This document shows positions 8,502 to 18,638 of a stretch of 56,369 nucleotides of DNA, one piece after another; the stretch's first letter is position 1; every line of letters begins with the position of its first letter. The position numbers and the translations under genes are program-made. Under the pieces are notes generated by a model. That model was given only the letters and a program-made list of their open reading frames with translations, had not been told where the DNA came from and made no database searches. Source of the stretch: Terriglobia bacterium (lineage in GTDB: Bacteria > Acidobacteriota > Terriglobia > Bryobacterales > Bryobacteraceae); contig PSRJ01000361.1 of NCBI GenBank assembly GCA_003175985.1, forward strand, positions 1 through 56,369, written 5' to 3'.

Positions 8502-9296
8502 CTATCGAACGCTTCGGTTGAGAATAGCGGCGAGACGCACGCCGGCCTTCTCGATTTGTACTTCTATAACCGGCTGCGCTGCCCGCGCGTACGATTCGCC
8601 GAGTTCGACGGGCGCCCCGGTGGCATGCGGGGGCAGCAGCCCGTAAACGGTGGCCTCCGCCGCATGGAACGATTCGTTGCACCATTGTTCCGGCGTGCCC
8701 GCGGACCACTCGGCCACGCGCTGGGGCGTGATTGCCTGCTGGAGCATAGCGAAGAGAGCCTCTTCCTCGGGCATGTGGTTGATTAATCCGCTGTCCCACA
8801 AAGTATGGAGTTTGGTGGCCTCGCCCAGGAAATTAACGGCCACATCGTTGCCCCCTTTATCGTGGTTATCCGCGCAATGCAGCGGCTGATGCAGGTCTCC
8901 CGCAAAGTGAGCCAGAAAAAGGAGGGCCTCGCGGCGCGCCGCCGCATTCGCAGTACGATCCTGCCAGGTCTTTTCAAATGCGGGGATCTTGGCGACGATA
9001 CAGTCATCCGGCGCGCAGTCGCGCTGCCAGTCGAAAGCCGCGCTGCCCAGCGGGACATCCACGAAGTGCCAGGGTTCCATTTCGCGATGCGTTCTCCGCA
9101 CTTCGTCGGCCCAACTGGCCAGGTCTTCCAATTTTTCGCCGGGCGCGAGCGCGCCCCGCACATCCGTTTTCGCGGCGGGGCTCAGCAAGCCTTCCGCGAT
9201 CCGCACCACCAGCTGGTGGCCCTCAACTCCCCAGCCGAACGCCGGGTGCGCACCGAGCATGGCCAGCAGGAGAGCGGTGATTTTTCGCATATTCAA
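8502..9296 (-). CDS. Secreted S1/P1-type zinc nuclease
   Basis: The 264-residue protein has a signal peptide of about 21 residues ending in HPAFG. The mature N-terminus would be WGVEGHQLV; in S1/P1 nucleases this tryptophan coordinates zinc through its amino group and carbonyl, and the histidine is a ligand. Further expected metal ligands are visible: WADEVRR, WHFVDVP, FLAHFAGDLHQPLHC and the motif DKGGNDVAVNF with LHTLWDSGLI. The enzyme would degrade single-stranded DNA/RNA and 3'-nucleotides outside the cytoplasm for phosphate or nucleoside salvage. It is the first gene of the minus-strand operon; the 61-bp gap to the divergent esterase gene must hold both promoters. Confidence 0.9.
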   Translation of the reverse strand: MNMRKITALLLAMLGAHPAFGWGVEGHQLVVRIAEGLLSPAAKTDVRGALAPGEKLEDLASWADEVRRTHREMEPWHFVDVPLGSAAFDWQRDCAPDDCIVAKIPAFEKTWQDRTANAAARREALLFLAHFAGDLHQPLHCADNHDKGGNDVAVNFLGEATKLHTLWDSGLINHMPEEEALFAMLQQAITPQRVAEWSAGTPEQWCNESFHAAEATVYGLLPPHATGAPVELGESYARAAQPVIEVQIEKAGVRLAAILNRSVR

Positions 9297-9357
9297 GACG
9301 AGCGTAACATGCGCCTCCGGGCCTGTTCGCGGGGCGAGCCGGTAAAATGGATTAGCA

Positions 9358-10329
9358 ATGCGAAGCGACCATCTTCATCCCGAAGCGCGCCTGCTGTTGG
9401 ATACCATCGAAATGCAGGGCGCGCCGCCTATCCAGACGCTGCCTCCGGAGGTCGCGCGCAAAAACGTCAGGGAGGCCGGCTACCGCATGACGCCGGAACC
9501 CCAGCCGCTCGAGCGCGTGGAAGATCGCTCGATACTGGGACCCGCCGGGCCGATTCCGATCCGGATTTACGCCTCGGAAAACGGCGGTGTGCGCCCCGGC
9601 CTGGTGTACTTCCATGGCGGCGGCTGGGTGATTGGCGATCTCGACACACATGACGCTCCGTGCCGTGCCATCGCGCGGCTTTCGGGCGCGGTGATCGTGG
9701 CCATCGATTACCGGCTGGCGCCTGAGCATAAATTTCCCGCGGCCCTGGAGGATTGCGAAACGGCCACGCGCTGGGTGTGCAGCCATGCCGTGGAGCTGGG
9801 GATCGATCCGCATCGGATCGCCGTGGGAGGCGACAGCGCCGGCGGCAATATGGCGGCGGTCGTTGCCATTCATTGCCGCGATACCGGCGGGCCGGCGCTC
9901 GCGTCGCAACTGCTGATCTATCCAGTGACCGATCTTTCCTCGTTCGATACACCCTCGCACCGGGAGTTTGCCGAGGACCACTACCTCACGCGCGAGACGA
10001 TGAACTACTTCACCGGCCATTATTTCGGCAAACCGGAGGATGGCGCGCACCCCGATGCCTCACCGCTGCTCGTGCGCGACCTCCGGAACCTCCCGCCAGC
10101 TTTTGTCCTCACCGCCGAGTGCGACCCGCTGCGCGATGAGGGCGAAGCCTATGCGCGGCGCCTTGAAGAGGCCGGCGTGCCGATCACGTGTACTCGATAC
10201 GCCGGTATGTTTCATCCGTTCTTCTCGATGCCGGTGCTGACCGAGGCGCGCCGCGCGTATCAGGAAATCGCGGCGGTGCTAAGAGAGATGCGGCCCGCCG
10301 CGGCCGCGGCATCGCAAGGGACAGCGTAA
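9358..10329 (+). CDS. Alpha/beta hydrolase of the HSL family (esterase/lipase)
   Basis: The 323-residue soluble protein has the hormone-sensitive-lipase family signatures: oxyanion motif HGGGW (86-90) and nucleophile elbow GDSAGG with Ser160. The acid residue is probably in AECDPLRDEGEAYA and the histidine in GMFHPFF. It has no signal peptide and so probably hydrolyses short-chain esters in the cytoplasm. The aldo/keto reductase gene follows after 15 nt and may be co-transcribed. Confidence 0.9.
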   Translation: MRSDHLHPEARLLLDTIEMQGAPPIQTLPPEVARKNVREAGYRMTPEPQPLERVEDRSILGPAGPIPIRIYASENGGVRPGLVYFHGGGWVIGDLDTHDAPCRAIARLSGAVIVAIDYRLAPEHKFPAALEDCETATRWVCSHAVELGIDPHRIAVGGDSAGGNMAAVVAIHCRDTGGPALASQLLIYPVTDLSSFDTPSHREFAEDHYLTRETMNYFTGHYFGKPEDGAHPDASPLLVRDLRNLPPAFVLTAECDPLRDEGEAYARRLEEAGVPITCTRYAGMFHPFFSMPVLTEARRAYQEIAAVLREMRPAAAAASQGTA

Positions 10330-10344
10330 TTAAGGAGAATCATT

Positions 10345-11445
10345 TTGAACCCGAAAAGCTACATCACGTTAGGACGCTCGGGGCTTCGCGTCAGCCCGCT
10401 CTGTCTCGGCACCATGACATTCGGAACGCAGTGGGGATGGGGCAATGAAGAAAGCGCCGCCCACGCCATCTTCAATCGCTATCTGGAAGCCGGCGGGAAT
10501 TTTCTGGATACCGCTGATGGCTACACGGTCGGCGCCAGCGAGGAGATGCTCGGAAAATTCATACAGGAGGGCGGGTTGCGCGACCAGCTAGTGCTCGCCA
10601 CCAAGTTCACCTTTAATGCGGTGCAGGGCAATCCGAACACGGGCGGGAACGGCCGCAAGAACATCTACCGCGCCATCGAGGCCTCGCTGCGCCGGCTGAA
10701 AACGGATTACATCGATTTGTACTGGCTGCACGCCTGGGATATGGTTACTCCGGTCGAAGAAGTGGTCTCGACTCTGACCGCTCTCGTGCGCAACGGCAAG
10801 ATCCGTTATTACGGCTTCTCCGATACGCCGGCCTGGTATCTTGCCAAGGCGCAGACACTGGCGCAGAAAGAAGGCAAGGAGCCCCTGATCGCCCTTCAGT
10901 TGGAGTACTCGCTGATCGAGCGCAGTATCGAACGCGAGCATATCCCCGCGGCACAGGAACTCGGAATGGCGATATGCCCGTGGAGCCCGATCGCGGGTGG
11001 ATTTCTCAGCGGGAAGTACCGGCGCGAAGGCGATTCGGGGACTGGCGAAGGCCGCCTGGAAACGGTCAAAGCCAATCCGTTCTTTAATCGTTTCACGGAG
11101 CGGAACTGGCGGGTCCTCGATGCCCTGCTGCCGGTTGCCAAAGAACTGGGCCGCAAGCCGGCGCAGGTGGCGCTCAATTGGGTAGCAACGCAGCCCGGCA
11201 TTACTTCCACGATTATCGGCGCCACCAAGATCGAGCAGCTCGACGACAACCTGGCAGCGTTGGAGTTCACTATACCCTCAGAACTGAGAAAACGCTTGGA
11301 CGAGGCCAGCGCGCTCGAACCGGCACATCCTTACAATTTCTTCGTCCCTTCGATGCAGGCCATGATCAGCGGTGGAGCGACAGTGGAACCGTGGGCGCCT
11401 GCGCGCATCACGGCGCCGCCGCAGGCCGCTTCGGCGGGCAAGTAG
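10345..11445 (+). CDS. Aldo/keto reductase
   Basis: The 366-residue NAD(P)H-dependent TIM-barrel oxidoreductase starts at a TTG, chosen because AAGGAG at 10332-10337 lies 7 nt upstream and the residues NPKSYITLGRSGLRVSPLCLGTM begin in the usual place. Family motifs visible are the FLDTADGY strand with the catalytic Asp/Tyr, the lysine in LATKFTF, the His in YWLHAWD, and a cofactor-binding C-terminal part (GATKIEQLDDNLAA). The resemblance is to AKR families acting on sugars or small aldehydes; the substrate is unknown. The tail from about 340 is low-complexity (proline/alanine). Confidence 0.88.
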   Translation: MNPKSYITLGRSGLRVSPLCLGTMTFGTQWGWGNEESAAHAIFNRYLEAGGNFLDTADGYTVGASEEMLGKFIQEGGLRDQLVLATKFTFNAVQGNPNTGGNGRKNIYRAIEASLRRLKTDYIDLYWLHAWDMVTPVEEVVSTLTALVRNGKIRYYGFSDTPAWYLAKAQTLAQKEGKEPLIALQLEYSLIERSIEREHIPAAQELGMAICPWSPIAGGFLSGKYRREGDSGTGEGRLETVKANPFFNRFTERNWRVLDALLPVAKELGRKPAQVALNWVATQPGITSTIIGATKIEQLDDNLAALEFTIPSELRKRLDEASALEPAHPYNFFVPSMQAMISGGATVEPWAPARITAPPQAASAGK

Positions 11446-11495
11446 CGAGACGGCAGGGCAGAACAGCCGGCGACTGAAACGCGTAAGATAACGTT

Positions 11496-12197
11496 ATGCG
11501 TTGGATCTATGTTTTCAGCTTCGCTGCCTCGATTGCAGTTACATTCCTGCCGGGCTTGCATGCCCAGGACGATCCGTCGCGCGTAGTTTCCGGCGGCGGC
11601 ATTTCCGTTCCTCAGTGGACCGGGAAGATCGACGCCAGCGAAGAGAGGTACGGTCGAACCTTAAGCGACGCCAAACTGAGCAAACAGGGCGACGCCTTCC
11701 ACGTCGTCACCGGACCGGCGGTGGCCTATTGGAGTGCCGCTAATAAGGCAGCCGGCGACTACACTGTGAAGGCCACGTTCACCGAGCCGAAGTACATGAA
11801 CCTGAACAGCCACCCGCATCCCTACGGCGTTTTTATCGCCGGCAACGACATGGGAACCGCCGGCCAAAGCTACCTTTACTGCGCGGCCTATGGCAACGGG
11901 CGATTCATCGTGCGCGGCTTTGGCCCCGGCCCTTTCCAGATGAACGGCTTCCAGGGCGAAGCCAACCCCGCCGTGCATAAAGCGTCCGCTATGGGCCAGC
12001 CGGTCACGCAGGAGATCGCTCTTTCCGTGAAGGGGGACAAGGTGGAGTGCGCGATCAATGGCACTGTTGTGGCGAGCTACGCGAAATCGGCGGTGGCCGG
12101 CGCTGGCAAGCTCAAATCCACAGACGGAATGTACGGCATACGTTTCGCCCACAACACGGAGGTCAATGTCACGGGCCTGAGCGTATCGAAGAATTAG
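11496..12197 (+). CDS. Secreted LamG/DUF1080-like protein of unknown function
   Basis: The 233-residue protein has a signal peptide (about 1-23, ending GLHA before QDD). The remainder is beta-rich and looks like a concanavalin/LamG-type fold: VVTGPAVAYWSAANKAAGDYTVKATF, a central YGVFIAGNDM strand and a closing GMYGIRFAHNTEVNVTGLSV. Such domains often bind or cleave glycans, but no catalytic residues are evident. It converges with the DUF6152-type gene, whose end is 14 nt away. Confidence 0.6.
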   Translation: MRWIYVFSFAASIAVTFLPGLHAQDDPSRVVSGGGISVPQWTGKIDASEERYGRTLSDAKLSKQGDAFHVVTGPAVAYWSAANKAAGDYTVKATFTEPKYMNLNSHPHPYGVFIAGNDMGTAGQSYLYCAAYGNGRFIVRGFGPGPFQMNGFQGEANPAVHKASAMGQPVTQEIALSVKGDKVECAINGTVVASYAKSAVAGAGKLKSTDGMYGIRFAHNTEVNVTGLSVSKN

Positions 12198-12211
12198 CGA
12201 GCGCGGCTAGC

Positions 12212-12628
12212 TTATTCCGGCTTCGCGCCTTTGGCGTTGGGGCCGCCGTCTTCGGCCGAGCCCGCGAACACGCGCCGCCCATCGGGCAATTTGATCGATC
12301 GCGAGTTACACGTATTGGTGGCGTCTTTGGCGAGGAACCCTTCGATCATTACGCTGTCCCCGACTTTCAAAGAGTTCTGGGTCCAGCCCTGCCGGCGTAA
12401 TGAATTCGGAGCGCCGCCTTCACACTGCCATCGCGTGACCTGGCCGGCATCATTTTTCGCGTCGATATAAATCCACACGTGCGGGTTCAGAAATTCGACT
12501 TTGGCCACCGTACCCTTCAGAGTGATCGGCTTGTTGGCATCGTATTCCGCCGCGAACGAATGATGGGCGAACGCAGGCATGGCCGCCAGCAGAACGCCGG
12601 AAACTGCCACCGCTAACATTGTCTTCAT
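12212..12628 (-). CDS. Secreted DUF6152-type protein
   Basis: The 138-residue protein has a signal peptide (MKTMLAVAVSGVLLAAMPAFA) followed by HHSFAAEYDANKPITLKGTV and NPHVWIYIDAKN, the pattern of the DUF6152 family of small exported proteins. The beta-rich OB-like body has conserved Cys/Trp positions (WQCEGGAPNSLRRQGW). Its function is unknown; the HHSFAAEYD segment may bind a metal. It lies 12 nt downstream of the cytochrome c gene on the same strand and is probably co-transcribed. Confidence 0.75.
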   Translation of the reverse strand: MKTMLAVAVSGVLLAAMPAFAHHSFAAEYDANKPITLKGTVAKVEFLNPHVWIYIDAKNDAGQVTRWQCEGGAPNSLRRQGWTQNSLKVGDSVMIEGFLAKDATNTCNSRSIKLPDGRRVFAGSAEDGGPNAKGAKPE

Positions 12629-12640
12629 GGTTTCCTCTCT

Positions 12641-13018
12641 CTATTGCTCTTTGAACTGGTTCAGTTCGGGAATGTCCTTCGCCGCGGGCGATCGGGGGAG
12701 CGTTTTGATGTACGCATAGACGTTCCCCAGTTGCGCGTCGGAGAGCACTTTGGTGGAATACGACGGCATCTGCCGAGTTCGCGGATTGCGCACATAGTTG
12801 GTAAAGGCCTGCTGGGTCATCCCCATCGGAACCAATCGCGCGCCGGGCCCATTTTGCCCGGAGAAGCCGTGACAACCATAACAGGTATACTTCAGAAAAA
12901 TCTCTTTGCCGCTGGCAGCGTTGCCCGCCTCCTGAGCCTGCGCAGCGGCTCCCAAGGCCAGCAGAGCTGCCGCAATCCAAAGATGTTTCCGAAGACGCCC
13001 CATCATGCTGGAGTTCAT
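12641..13018 (-). CDS. Small periplasmic cytochrome c
   Basis: The 125-residue protein starts at the ATG at 13018 (MNSSMMGRLRKHLW), immediately before a good signal peptide ending AAAQAQ; the open frame extends further upstream, but those codons lack signal-peptide character. Heme binding is shown by CYGCH with YTCYGCHGFSGQNGPG, and a distal Met is likely in TRQMPSY. It is a class I monoheme cytochrome, probably an electron carrier for a periplasmic dehydrogenase. It is the first gene of a two-gene unit with the DUF6152-type gene. Confidence 0.8.
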   Translation of the reverse strand: MNSSMMGRLRKHLWIAAALLALGAAAQAQEAGNAASGKEIFLKYTCYGCHGFSGQNGPGARLVPMGMTQQAFTNYVRNPRTRQMPSYSTKVLSDAQLGNVYAYIKTLPRSPAAKDIPELNQFKEQ

Positions 13019-13112
13019 GTTATGCCGCGGTTTGGGGGGTGTCAAGCAGGGCTCTCGCGGGGCAGATCCCAGACGGAATCCTTCTGCGTTCCCCCTGCCC
13101 ACCCCAGACCCC

Positions 13113-13118
13113 TATAAT
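13113..13118 (+). promoter_or_regulatory. -10 element of the biotin operon
   Basis: A perfect TATAAT ends 13 nt before the bioB ATG, with no convincing -35 box at the usual distance. Transcription would start around 13125, leaving a leader of only about 7 nt, and no Shine-Dalgarno sequence precedes the ATG. No BirA-type operator is visible. Confidence 0.45.
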
Positions 13119-13131
13119 GAAACTCTGACTC

Positions 13132-14118
13132 ATGGGGACGATTACCACGGCTGGAACGCGCCACGACTGGACTCTCGAAGAAATCGAATCCATCTACACG
13201 GCTCCGCTGCTCGAGCTGGTGTTTCAGGCGCAGCAGGTACACCGGGAGCACCACCGTCCGAATGAAGTGCAGGGTTGCATCCTGCTCAGCATTAAGACGG
13301 GCGGCTGCCCGGAAGACTGCGCATATTGTTCGCAATCGGCGCACTACCACACCGGTTTGGAGCGCGAGGAACTGTTGAGCGTGGAGGAAACGCTCTCGGC
13401 TGCCCGTAGGGCGCGGGCCCAGGGCGCCACACGTTTTTGTATGGGGGCAGCGTGGCGGAGCGTTCCTCGCGGGGCCGCGTTCGATCGCGTGCTCGAGATG
13501 GTCCGCGGCGTTCGCGATCTCGGAATGGAAGCCTGCTGCACGTTAGGCATGCTGACCGACGATCAGGCTGAGGCTCTCGCTCAAGCGGGGCTCAGCGCCT
13601 ACAATCACAACCTGGATACCTCGCCCGAGTTCTACGGGGAGATCATCACCACCCGGACGTACCAGGATCGCCTGGACACCTTGGCCCGCGTCCGCCGGGC
13701 TGGAATTACGGTGTGCTGCGGAGGCATCGTTGGAATGGGCGAGGACCGCGCGGCGCGCTACGGCCTGCTGCAACAACTCGCAGCTCTCGATCCGCATCCC
13801 GAGAGCGTGCCCGTCAACCTGCTGATGCGTGTTGCGGGAACGCCGCTCGGCGAACAAGCGCCGCTCGATCTCTTGGAACTGGTTCGCACCATTGCCACGG
13901 CTCGCATTTTGATGCCATCGTCGATGGTGCGCTTGAGCGCCGGCCGCGTCTCTCTTTCCGAAGAGACCCAAGCTTTGTGTTTTCTGGCGGGCGCCAATTC
14001 CGTCTTTCTGGGCGATAAGCTGCTGACCACACCCAATCCCGGCCAGGACGCGGATGGCCGGCTCTTTGATCGCCTGGGATTGCGGCTGACCCACGGACCC
14101 GCCGATGCCGGCCACTGA
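13132..14118 (+). CDS. bioB: Biotin synthase
   Basis: This 328-residue radical SAM enzyme inserts sulfur into dethiobiotin to make biotin, the last step of the pathway. The 4Fe-4S/SAM motif is [13 protein letters not shown] with Cys59, Cys63 and Cys66, followed by the BioB-typical [17 protein letters not shown] and the late [10 protein letters not shown] with its conserved arginine are also family-specific. Length is normal. It heads an overlapping bioB-bioF-bioD-bioA operon. The start seems fixed by [11 protein letters not shown] near the N-terminus, yet no ribosome-binding site precedes it. Confidence 0.97.
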   Translation: MGTITTAGTRHDWTLEEIESIYTAPLLELVFQAQQVHREHHRPNEVQGCILLSIKTGGCPEDCAYCSQSAHYHTGLEREELLSVEETLSAARRARAQGATRFCMGAAWRSVPRGAAFDRVLEMVRGVRDLGMEACCTLGMLTDDQAEALAQAGLSAYNHNLDTSPEFYGEIITTRTYQDRLDTLARVRRAGITVCCGGIVGMGEDRAARYGLLQQLAALDPHPESVPVNLLMRVAGTPLGEQAPLDLLELVRTIATARILMPSSMVRLSAGRVSLSEETQALCFLAGANSVFLGDKLLTTPNPGQDADGRLFDRLGLRLTHGPADAGH

Positions 14119-15253
14119 TCTCGAACGCCGCGTCCGTGCGCAACTGGCCCGTCTGGAATCCGAAGGCCTGTTGCGCTCTCTGCGGCCGCCTGGCGGTATC
14201 GATCTTTCTTCTAATGACTATCTCGGTCTCTCGCGGCATCCGTTAGTGGCGCAAAGGATGTCGGAGGCGATCGCACGGGATGGCTGCGGCAGCACCGGTT
14301 CCCGCCTCCTGCGGGGCGATCGCGCCTGCTTTACCGCTCTCGAAGACCGGTTCGCGGCGTTCAAAGGCGCCGGGCGGGCGTTGCTGTTTTCCAGCGGATA
14401 CCTGGCGAACCTGGCGGTTCTCACCACCTTTTGCGGACCGGGCGATGTCGTTTATTCGGATGAACGAAACCACGCCAGCCTGATTGACGGGATCAGGCTC
14501 TCGGGGGCTCGTAAAGTCGTTTACCCGCATTGCGATGTATCGGCCCTGCGCGGCCTGTTGCGCGAGGAGCCGGGGCAAAAGTTTGTGGTTACCGAGTCGC
14601 TCTTCAGTATGGATGGCGACTTTGCTCCGCTTGCGGAGTACGACGAGGTGTGCCGCGCCGCCGGAGCGGCCCTGATCGTGGACGAAGCACATGCCGTAGG
14701 AGTATATGGTGCGCGGGGCTCCGGGTTGCTGGAGGCTTGCCGCGCGAGCGGATTCCTCTCCATCAACACGGCGGGTAAGGCACTGGGAGTGAGCGGAGCG
14801 TTGGTGGCCGGTCCGGAATGGGCAATCGAATATCTGGTGCAGCGGGCGCGCCCATTTGTCTTTTCCACGGCTCCTCCCCCGCCAGTGGCCGCGGCTCTCG
14901 ATGCCAGCTTCACGCTGATCGCGCAGGAGCCCTGGCGGAGAGACCGGCTGCACGAACTCTCGCACTACGCACGGATGCGGCTGGTCGAGACGGGCGTTCC
15001 AACTGCCGGGGGCGATTCGCAGATCATCCCGGTGATTCTTGGCGACAATCAGCGGGCCACGCAGGTAGCCCAGAAGCTCCAGCGGGACGGCTTCGACGTG
15101 CGGGCGATCCGCCCGCCGAGCGTCGCGCCGGGTTCCGCGCGGCTGCGGATTTCGGTAAACGCAAATTTATCCGAAGCCACGTTGGACCGTTTCACGGATA
15201 GCCTGGCCTCCGCGCTGAAGGAGTCCGCCGCATGTTCCGCGGTCTGTTTGTAA
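14105..15253 (+). CDS. bioF: 8-amino-7-oxononanoate synthase
   Basis: The 382-residue PLP enzyme of the alpha-oxoamine synthase family condenses pimeloyl-ACP/CoA with alanine. Signatures are SSNDYLGLS near residue 40, [21 protein letters not shown] (Asp193) and the PLP lysine Lys225 in [11 protein letters not shown]. Its ATG lies 14 nt inside bioB, showing translational coupling. Substrate-supply genes such as bioC or bioH are not in the window. Confidence 0.95.
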   Translation: MPATDLERRVRAQLARLESEGLLRSLRPPGGIDLSSNDYLGLSRHPLVAQRMSEAIARDGCGSTGSRLLRGDRACFTALEDRFAAFKGAGRALLFSSGYLANLAVLTTFCGPGDVVYSDERNHASLIDGIRLSGARKVVYPHCDVSALRGLLREEPGQKFVVTESLFSMDGDFAPLAEYDEVCRAAGAALIVDEAHAVGVYGARGSGLLEACRASGFLSINTAGKALGVSGALVAGPEWAIEYLVQRARPFVFSTAPPPPVAAALDASFTLIAQEPWRRDRLHELSHYARMRLVETGVPTAGGDSQIIPVILGDNQRATQVAQKLQRDGFDVRAIRPPSVAPGSARLRISVNANLSEATLDRFTDSLASALKESAACSAVCL

Positions 15254-15861
15254 CGGGCACCGACACCGGAGTGGGCAAAACGGTTGTCTCGGCCGCGCTG
15301 GCGCTGCGCTTCCAAGGTGTGAGCTACTGGAAGCCCGTGCAGACAGGGATCGAACAGGATGATGATGCCGCTGAAGTCCACCGGCTTGCGGGTTGCCCGG
15401 TTGCGCACGGCATCGGGCTTCCTCGCCCCGTGTCTCCTCATCTGGCGGCGCGCTGGTCCGGGGTAACGATCTCGGTGGAAGATCTTCGGCCGCCTGATGT
15501 CAACGCCTGCATTGTCGAGGGGGCGGGCGGTGTCCTGGTGCCCCTGAACGATAGTCAACTCATGGCAGACTTAATGTATTCCCTCGACCTGCCCGTCGTG
15601 GTGGTGGCGCGCACGTCGCTCGGAACCATCAATCACACACTATTGACTCTGGAAGCTCTGCGGAGCCGGTCGCTTTGCGTTGCGGGTGTGGTGATGGTTG
15701 GAGAAAGCAACGTGGATAACCGTGCCGCCATCGAGCATTACGGCCAAACCCGGGTTCTCAGCGAGATGCCTTGGTTCCAGCCGCTAGAGTCCGCGCGCCT
15801 GGCAGCCTGGGCCGCTGAGGAACTCGATCCCAGCGGGGTGCTCGCGGAGTGGCTCGAATGA
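15232..15861 (+). CDS. bioD: ATP-dependent dethiobiotin synthetase
   Basis: The 209-residue protein closes the ureido ring of dethiobiotin using CO2 and ATP. It carries the P-loop-like GTDTGVGKT (8-16), YWKPVQTG, the VEGAGGVLVPL segment and the VVVARTSLGTINHTLLT strand typical of BioD. It overlaps the end of bioF by 22 nt and bioA by 4 nt. Confidence 0.95.
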   Translation: MFRGLFVTGTDTGVGKTVVSAALALRFQGVSYWKPVQTGIEQDDDAAEVHRLAGCPVAHGIGLPRPVSPHLAARWSGVTISVEDLRPPDVNACIVEGAGGVLVPLNDSQLMADLMYSLDLPVVVVARTSLGTINHTLLTLEALRSRSLCVAGVVMVGESNVDNRAAIEHYGQTRVLSEMPWFQPLESARLAAWAAEELDPSGVLAEWLE

Positions 15862-17180
15862 AAACGCTGGTGGAGAGGGATCGCGCCTGCCTCTGGCATC
15901 CCTACACTCAGATGCTGACCCAGCCGGCCCCGCTCCCGATCGTGCGCGGCCAGGGCGTATATCTCTACACCGAAGACGGACGCCGCATCCTGGACGGCAT
16001 TTCCTCCTGGTGGGTGAACATTCACGGCCATTCGCATCCCAAGCTGAACGCGGCGCTGGCAGCCCAGGCGCGCGAAATCGAACAGGTTATTTTCGCCGGC
16101 TGCACGCACCCGCCCGCGGTCGAACTGGCCGAACGTCTGCTGGCGGTTCTGCCCGGCGGCCTCAGCCGGATCTTCTATTCCGATGACGGCTCGACGGCGG
16201 TGGAGGTCGCGCTCAAACTCGCCCTCCAGTATTGGCGCAATCGCGGCCAGCCGCAGCGGCGCACCTTCGTGACCTTGCATCACGCCTATCACGGCGATAC
16301 CGTCGGCGCCATGTCGGCCAGTGAAGATTCGATCTTCACACGCGCCTTCGCTCCGCTGCTTTTTCCCGTCGTGCGCGCACATGCCCCTTACTGTTACCAG
16401 TGTCCCGTGGGGCTGACGCGCGAGACCTGCCACATCGACTGCCTGGGCGATCTCGAAGCGCGTCTCCAATCAGGCGGCGACTTGATTGCCGCCGTCCTGA
16501 TCGAACCGATGTTGCAGGGGGCCGGGGGCATGATCGTGTCACCGCCCGAATTCCTGACCGGTGTCCGGCGGTTGTGCGACCGATATGGCACGCTGCTGAT
16601 TGCCGATGAAGTCCTCACCGGTTTCGGGCGCACCGGCCGCATGTTCGCCTGCGAGCATGGTCCTGTGCGGCCCGATATCGTCTGCCTATCCAAAGCGCTC
16701 ACCGCCGGCTATCTGCCGTTCGGCGCTACGGCGGCGACCGAAACTATCTATGAAGCCTTCTTGAGCGAAGACCGCGGCAAGACCTTCTTCCACGGCCACT
16801 CCTACACAGCCAACCCGCTGGCCTGCGCGGTGGCCCTGGCCAGTCTCGACCTGTTCTGCGAAGAGGGCGTTCTGGAGCGAGTCGGCGCCCTGGAATGCCA
16901 GTTGCGCGCGGGCTTGGAACCCCTCCGCCGCTTGGGCGATGTGCGGGTGATCGGGGGCGTCGGTATCGTCGAGCTGGAATCAGACGGAGGCTATCTCGAT
17001 GCGATCGGCCCGCGCCTCTATGCGGCCTTTCTGGAACGGGGCCTGCTGTTGCGCCCGCTCGGCAACGTCGTCTACTTCATGCCGCCGTACGTGATCACGG
17101 AAGCGGAAGTCGATTGGGCGCTGACACAAATCACCGAAGTGCTCACCGCGTTCACAGACCACGGCCTCGGCGGGCGGTAA
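15858..17180 (+). CDS. bioA: Adenosylmethionine-8-amino-7-oxononanoate aminotransferase
   Basis: The 440-residue class III PLP aminotransferase converts KAPA to DAPA with SAM as amino donor. Motifs are HPYTQML near the N-terminus, [42 protein letters not shown] and the PLP lysine Lys279 in [13 protein letters not shown] chose the ATG at 15858, which overlaps the bioD stop as ATGA; a GTG 9 nt upstream is also in frame. It is the last bio gene, and hmgA begins 20 nt later. Confidence 0.95.
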   Translation: MKTLVERDRACLWHPYTQMLTQPAPLPIVRGQGVYLYTEDGRRILDGISSWWVNIHGHSHPKLNAALAAQAREIEQVIFAGCTHPPAVELAERLLAVLPGGLSRIFYSDDGSTAVEVALKLALQYWRNRGQPQRRTFVTLHHAYHGDTVGAMSASEDSIFTRAFAPLLFPVVRAHAPYCYQCPVGLTRETCHIDCLGDLEARLQSGGDLIAAVLIEPMLQGAGGMIVSPPEFLTGVRRLCDRYGTLLIADEVLTGFGRTGRMFACEHGPVRPDIVCLSKALTAGYLPFGATAATETIYEAFLSEDRGKTFFHGHSYTANPLACAVALASLDLFCEEGVLERVGALECQLRAGLEPLRRLGDVRVIGGVGIVELESDGGYLDAIGPRLYAAFLERGLLLRPLGNVVYFMPPYVITEAEVDWALTQITEVLTAFTDHGLGGR

Positions 17181-17199
17181 AATTCGTTCGGGGGCCCCG

Positions 17200-18510
17200 A
17201 TGCCGTCGAGTAATCTTTCGTACCAATCCGGTTTTGCCAATGAGTTCGCCACCGAAGCGGTTGCGGGCGCCTTGCCGCAGGGCCAGAACTCGCCCCAACG
17301 CCACCCACTCGGCCTCTACACCGAACAATTCAGTGGTACACCGTTCACCGCGCCGCGCAGTTTGAACCGCCGCACCTGGTTGTATCGGATTCGTCCGTCG
17401 GTCACTCACCGGCCTTTTGAAGAGATTCCCATGAAGTCGATCCGGAGCGGTCCCTTCAACGAAGTGCCGCCGCCTCCGAACCAGCTCCGCTGGGATCCGC
17501 TCCCGATGCCGGAAGCCCCCACTGATTTCATCGACAGCATCGTCACCATGGGTGGCAATGGCGAACCGTCGCTGCAGACCGGGATCGGTATTCACCTGTT
17601 CGCGGCCAATCAATCGATGTACGACCGTTTCTTCTATGATGCCGATGGCGAATTGCTGATCGTGCCGCAGGACGGCAGATTGCTGATCCTGACTGAACTC
17701 GGGCTTCTCGAAGCCGGCCCGGGTGAGATCGCCGTGGTGCCGCGGGGGCTCAAATTTCGCGTGGAACTGCCGGATAGCACTGCGCGAGGCTACCTCTGCG
17801 AAAACTACGGCTCCTACTTTCGCCTTCCCGATCTGGGTCCGATCGGGGCTAACGGCCTGGCCAATCCCCGCGATTTCCTCTCCCCCGTGGCGGCTTTTGA
17901 GGATCGCGAAGGTGAATGCCAGGTGATTGCCAAATTTCAGGGCCACCTGTGGCAAGCAGCAATCGATCACTCGCCTCTGGATGTAGTAGGCTGGCACGGC
18001 AACTACGTGCCGTATAAGTACGACCTATCGAAGTTCAACTGCATCAACACGGTGAGTTTCGATCATCCGGACCCTTCGATCTACACGGTGCTCACTGCGC
18101 CCTCCGCGCTCCCGGGAACGGCGAACGTGGATTTCGCAATTTTTCCGCCGCGGTGGCTGGTCGCCGAGCACACATTCCGGCCGCCCTGGTTCCACCGGAA
18201 TGCCATGAATGAATTCATGGGCCTGATCTTCGGGGCCTATGATGCGAAGGCCGAGGGGTTTGTCCCCGGGGGCGCCAGCCTGCACAATTGCATGTCCGGG
18301 CATGGACCCGATGCCGAAACCTACGAGCGCGCCAGCCAGGCCGAACTCAAACCTCAATATGTGGACAATACTTTGGCGTTCATGTTCGAAACGCAGCTTG
18401 TCATTTGTCCCACGCGCTTTGCGATGGAAGCGAAGATCCGGCAGAACGATTACTTCGAGTGCTGGCAAGGGCTGAAGAGACATTTCGGCCAGGTTGTCAC
18501 CCGCGGCTGA
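17200..18510 (+). CDS. hmgA: Homogentisate 1,2-dioxygenase
   Basis: The 436-residue Fe(II) enzyme opens the ring of homogentisate to maleylacetoacetate in tyrosine/phenylalanine degradation. Family signatures are [21 protein letters not shown] at the start, [15 protein letters not shown], and the iron-binding region [23 protein letters not shown] with [17 protein letters not shown] (His and Glu ligands). Length is normal. The start is only 20 nt after bioA, so it may be read through from the biotin operon, although the pathways are unrelated. Other tyrosine catabolism genes are not nearby. Confidence 0.96.
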   Translation: MPSSNLSYQSGFANEFATEAVAGALPQGQNSPQRHPLGLYTEQFSGTPFTAPRSLNRRTWLYRIRPSVTHRPFEEIPMKSIRSGPFNEVPPPPNQLRWDPLPMPEAPTDFIDSIVTMGGNGEPSLQTGIGIHLFAANQSMYDRFFYDADGELLIVPQDGRLLILTELGLLEAGPGEIAVVPRGLKFRVELPDSTARGYLCENYGSYFRLPDLGPIGANGLANPRDFLSPVAAFEDREGECQVIAKFQGHLWQAAIDHSPLDVVGWHGNYVPYKYDLSKFNCINTVSFDHPDPSIYTVLTAPSALPGTANVDFAIFPPRWLVAEHTFRPPWFHRNAMNEFMGLIFGAYDAKAEGFVPGGASLHNCMSGHGPDAETYERASQAELKPQYVDNTLAFMFETQLVICPTRFAMEAKIRQNDYFECWQGLKRHFGQVVTRG

Positions 18511-18553
18511 CAGCCTGTCCATCCAGGCGGTTCGGCGGCCTTGCCACCCCCTG

Positions 18554-18568
18554 TACTAAGCCTTAGTA
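18554..18568. promoter_or_regulatory. 15-bp perfect dyad upstream of the subtilase gene
   Basis: TACTAAG-C-CTTAGTA at 18554-18568 is a perfect dyad, located 70 bp before the subtilase ATG and 44 bp after hmgA. No T-run follows, which argues against a terminator and for a protein-binding site. The binding protein is unknown. Confidence 0.35.
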
Positions 18569-18638
18569 AGTCAAACACTTAATGGAATCGCTTCAAATGG
18601 AACGCGGCTTGCCTTTCAGGGCGTGACGAGGTCGTTCG

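Noticed and set aside
17181-17199. GGGGGCCCC palindrome between bioA and hmgA as a terminator
   Set aside because: It is too short to form a loop and has no T-run; hmgA starts right after it.
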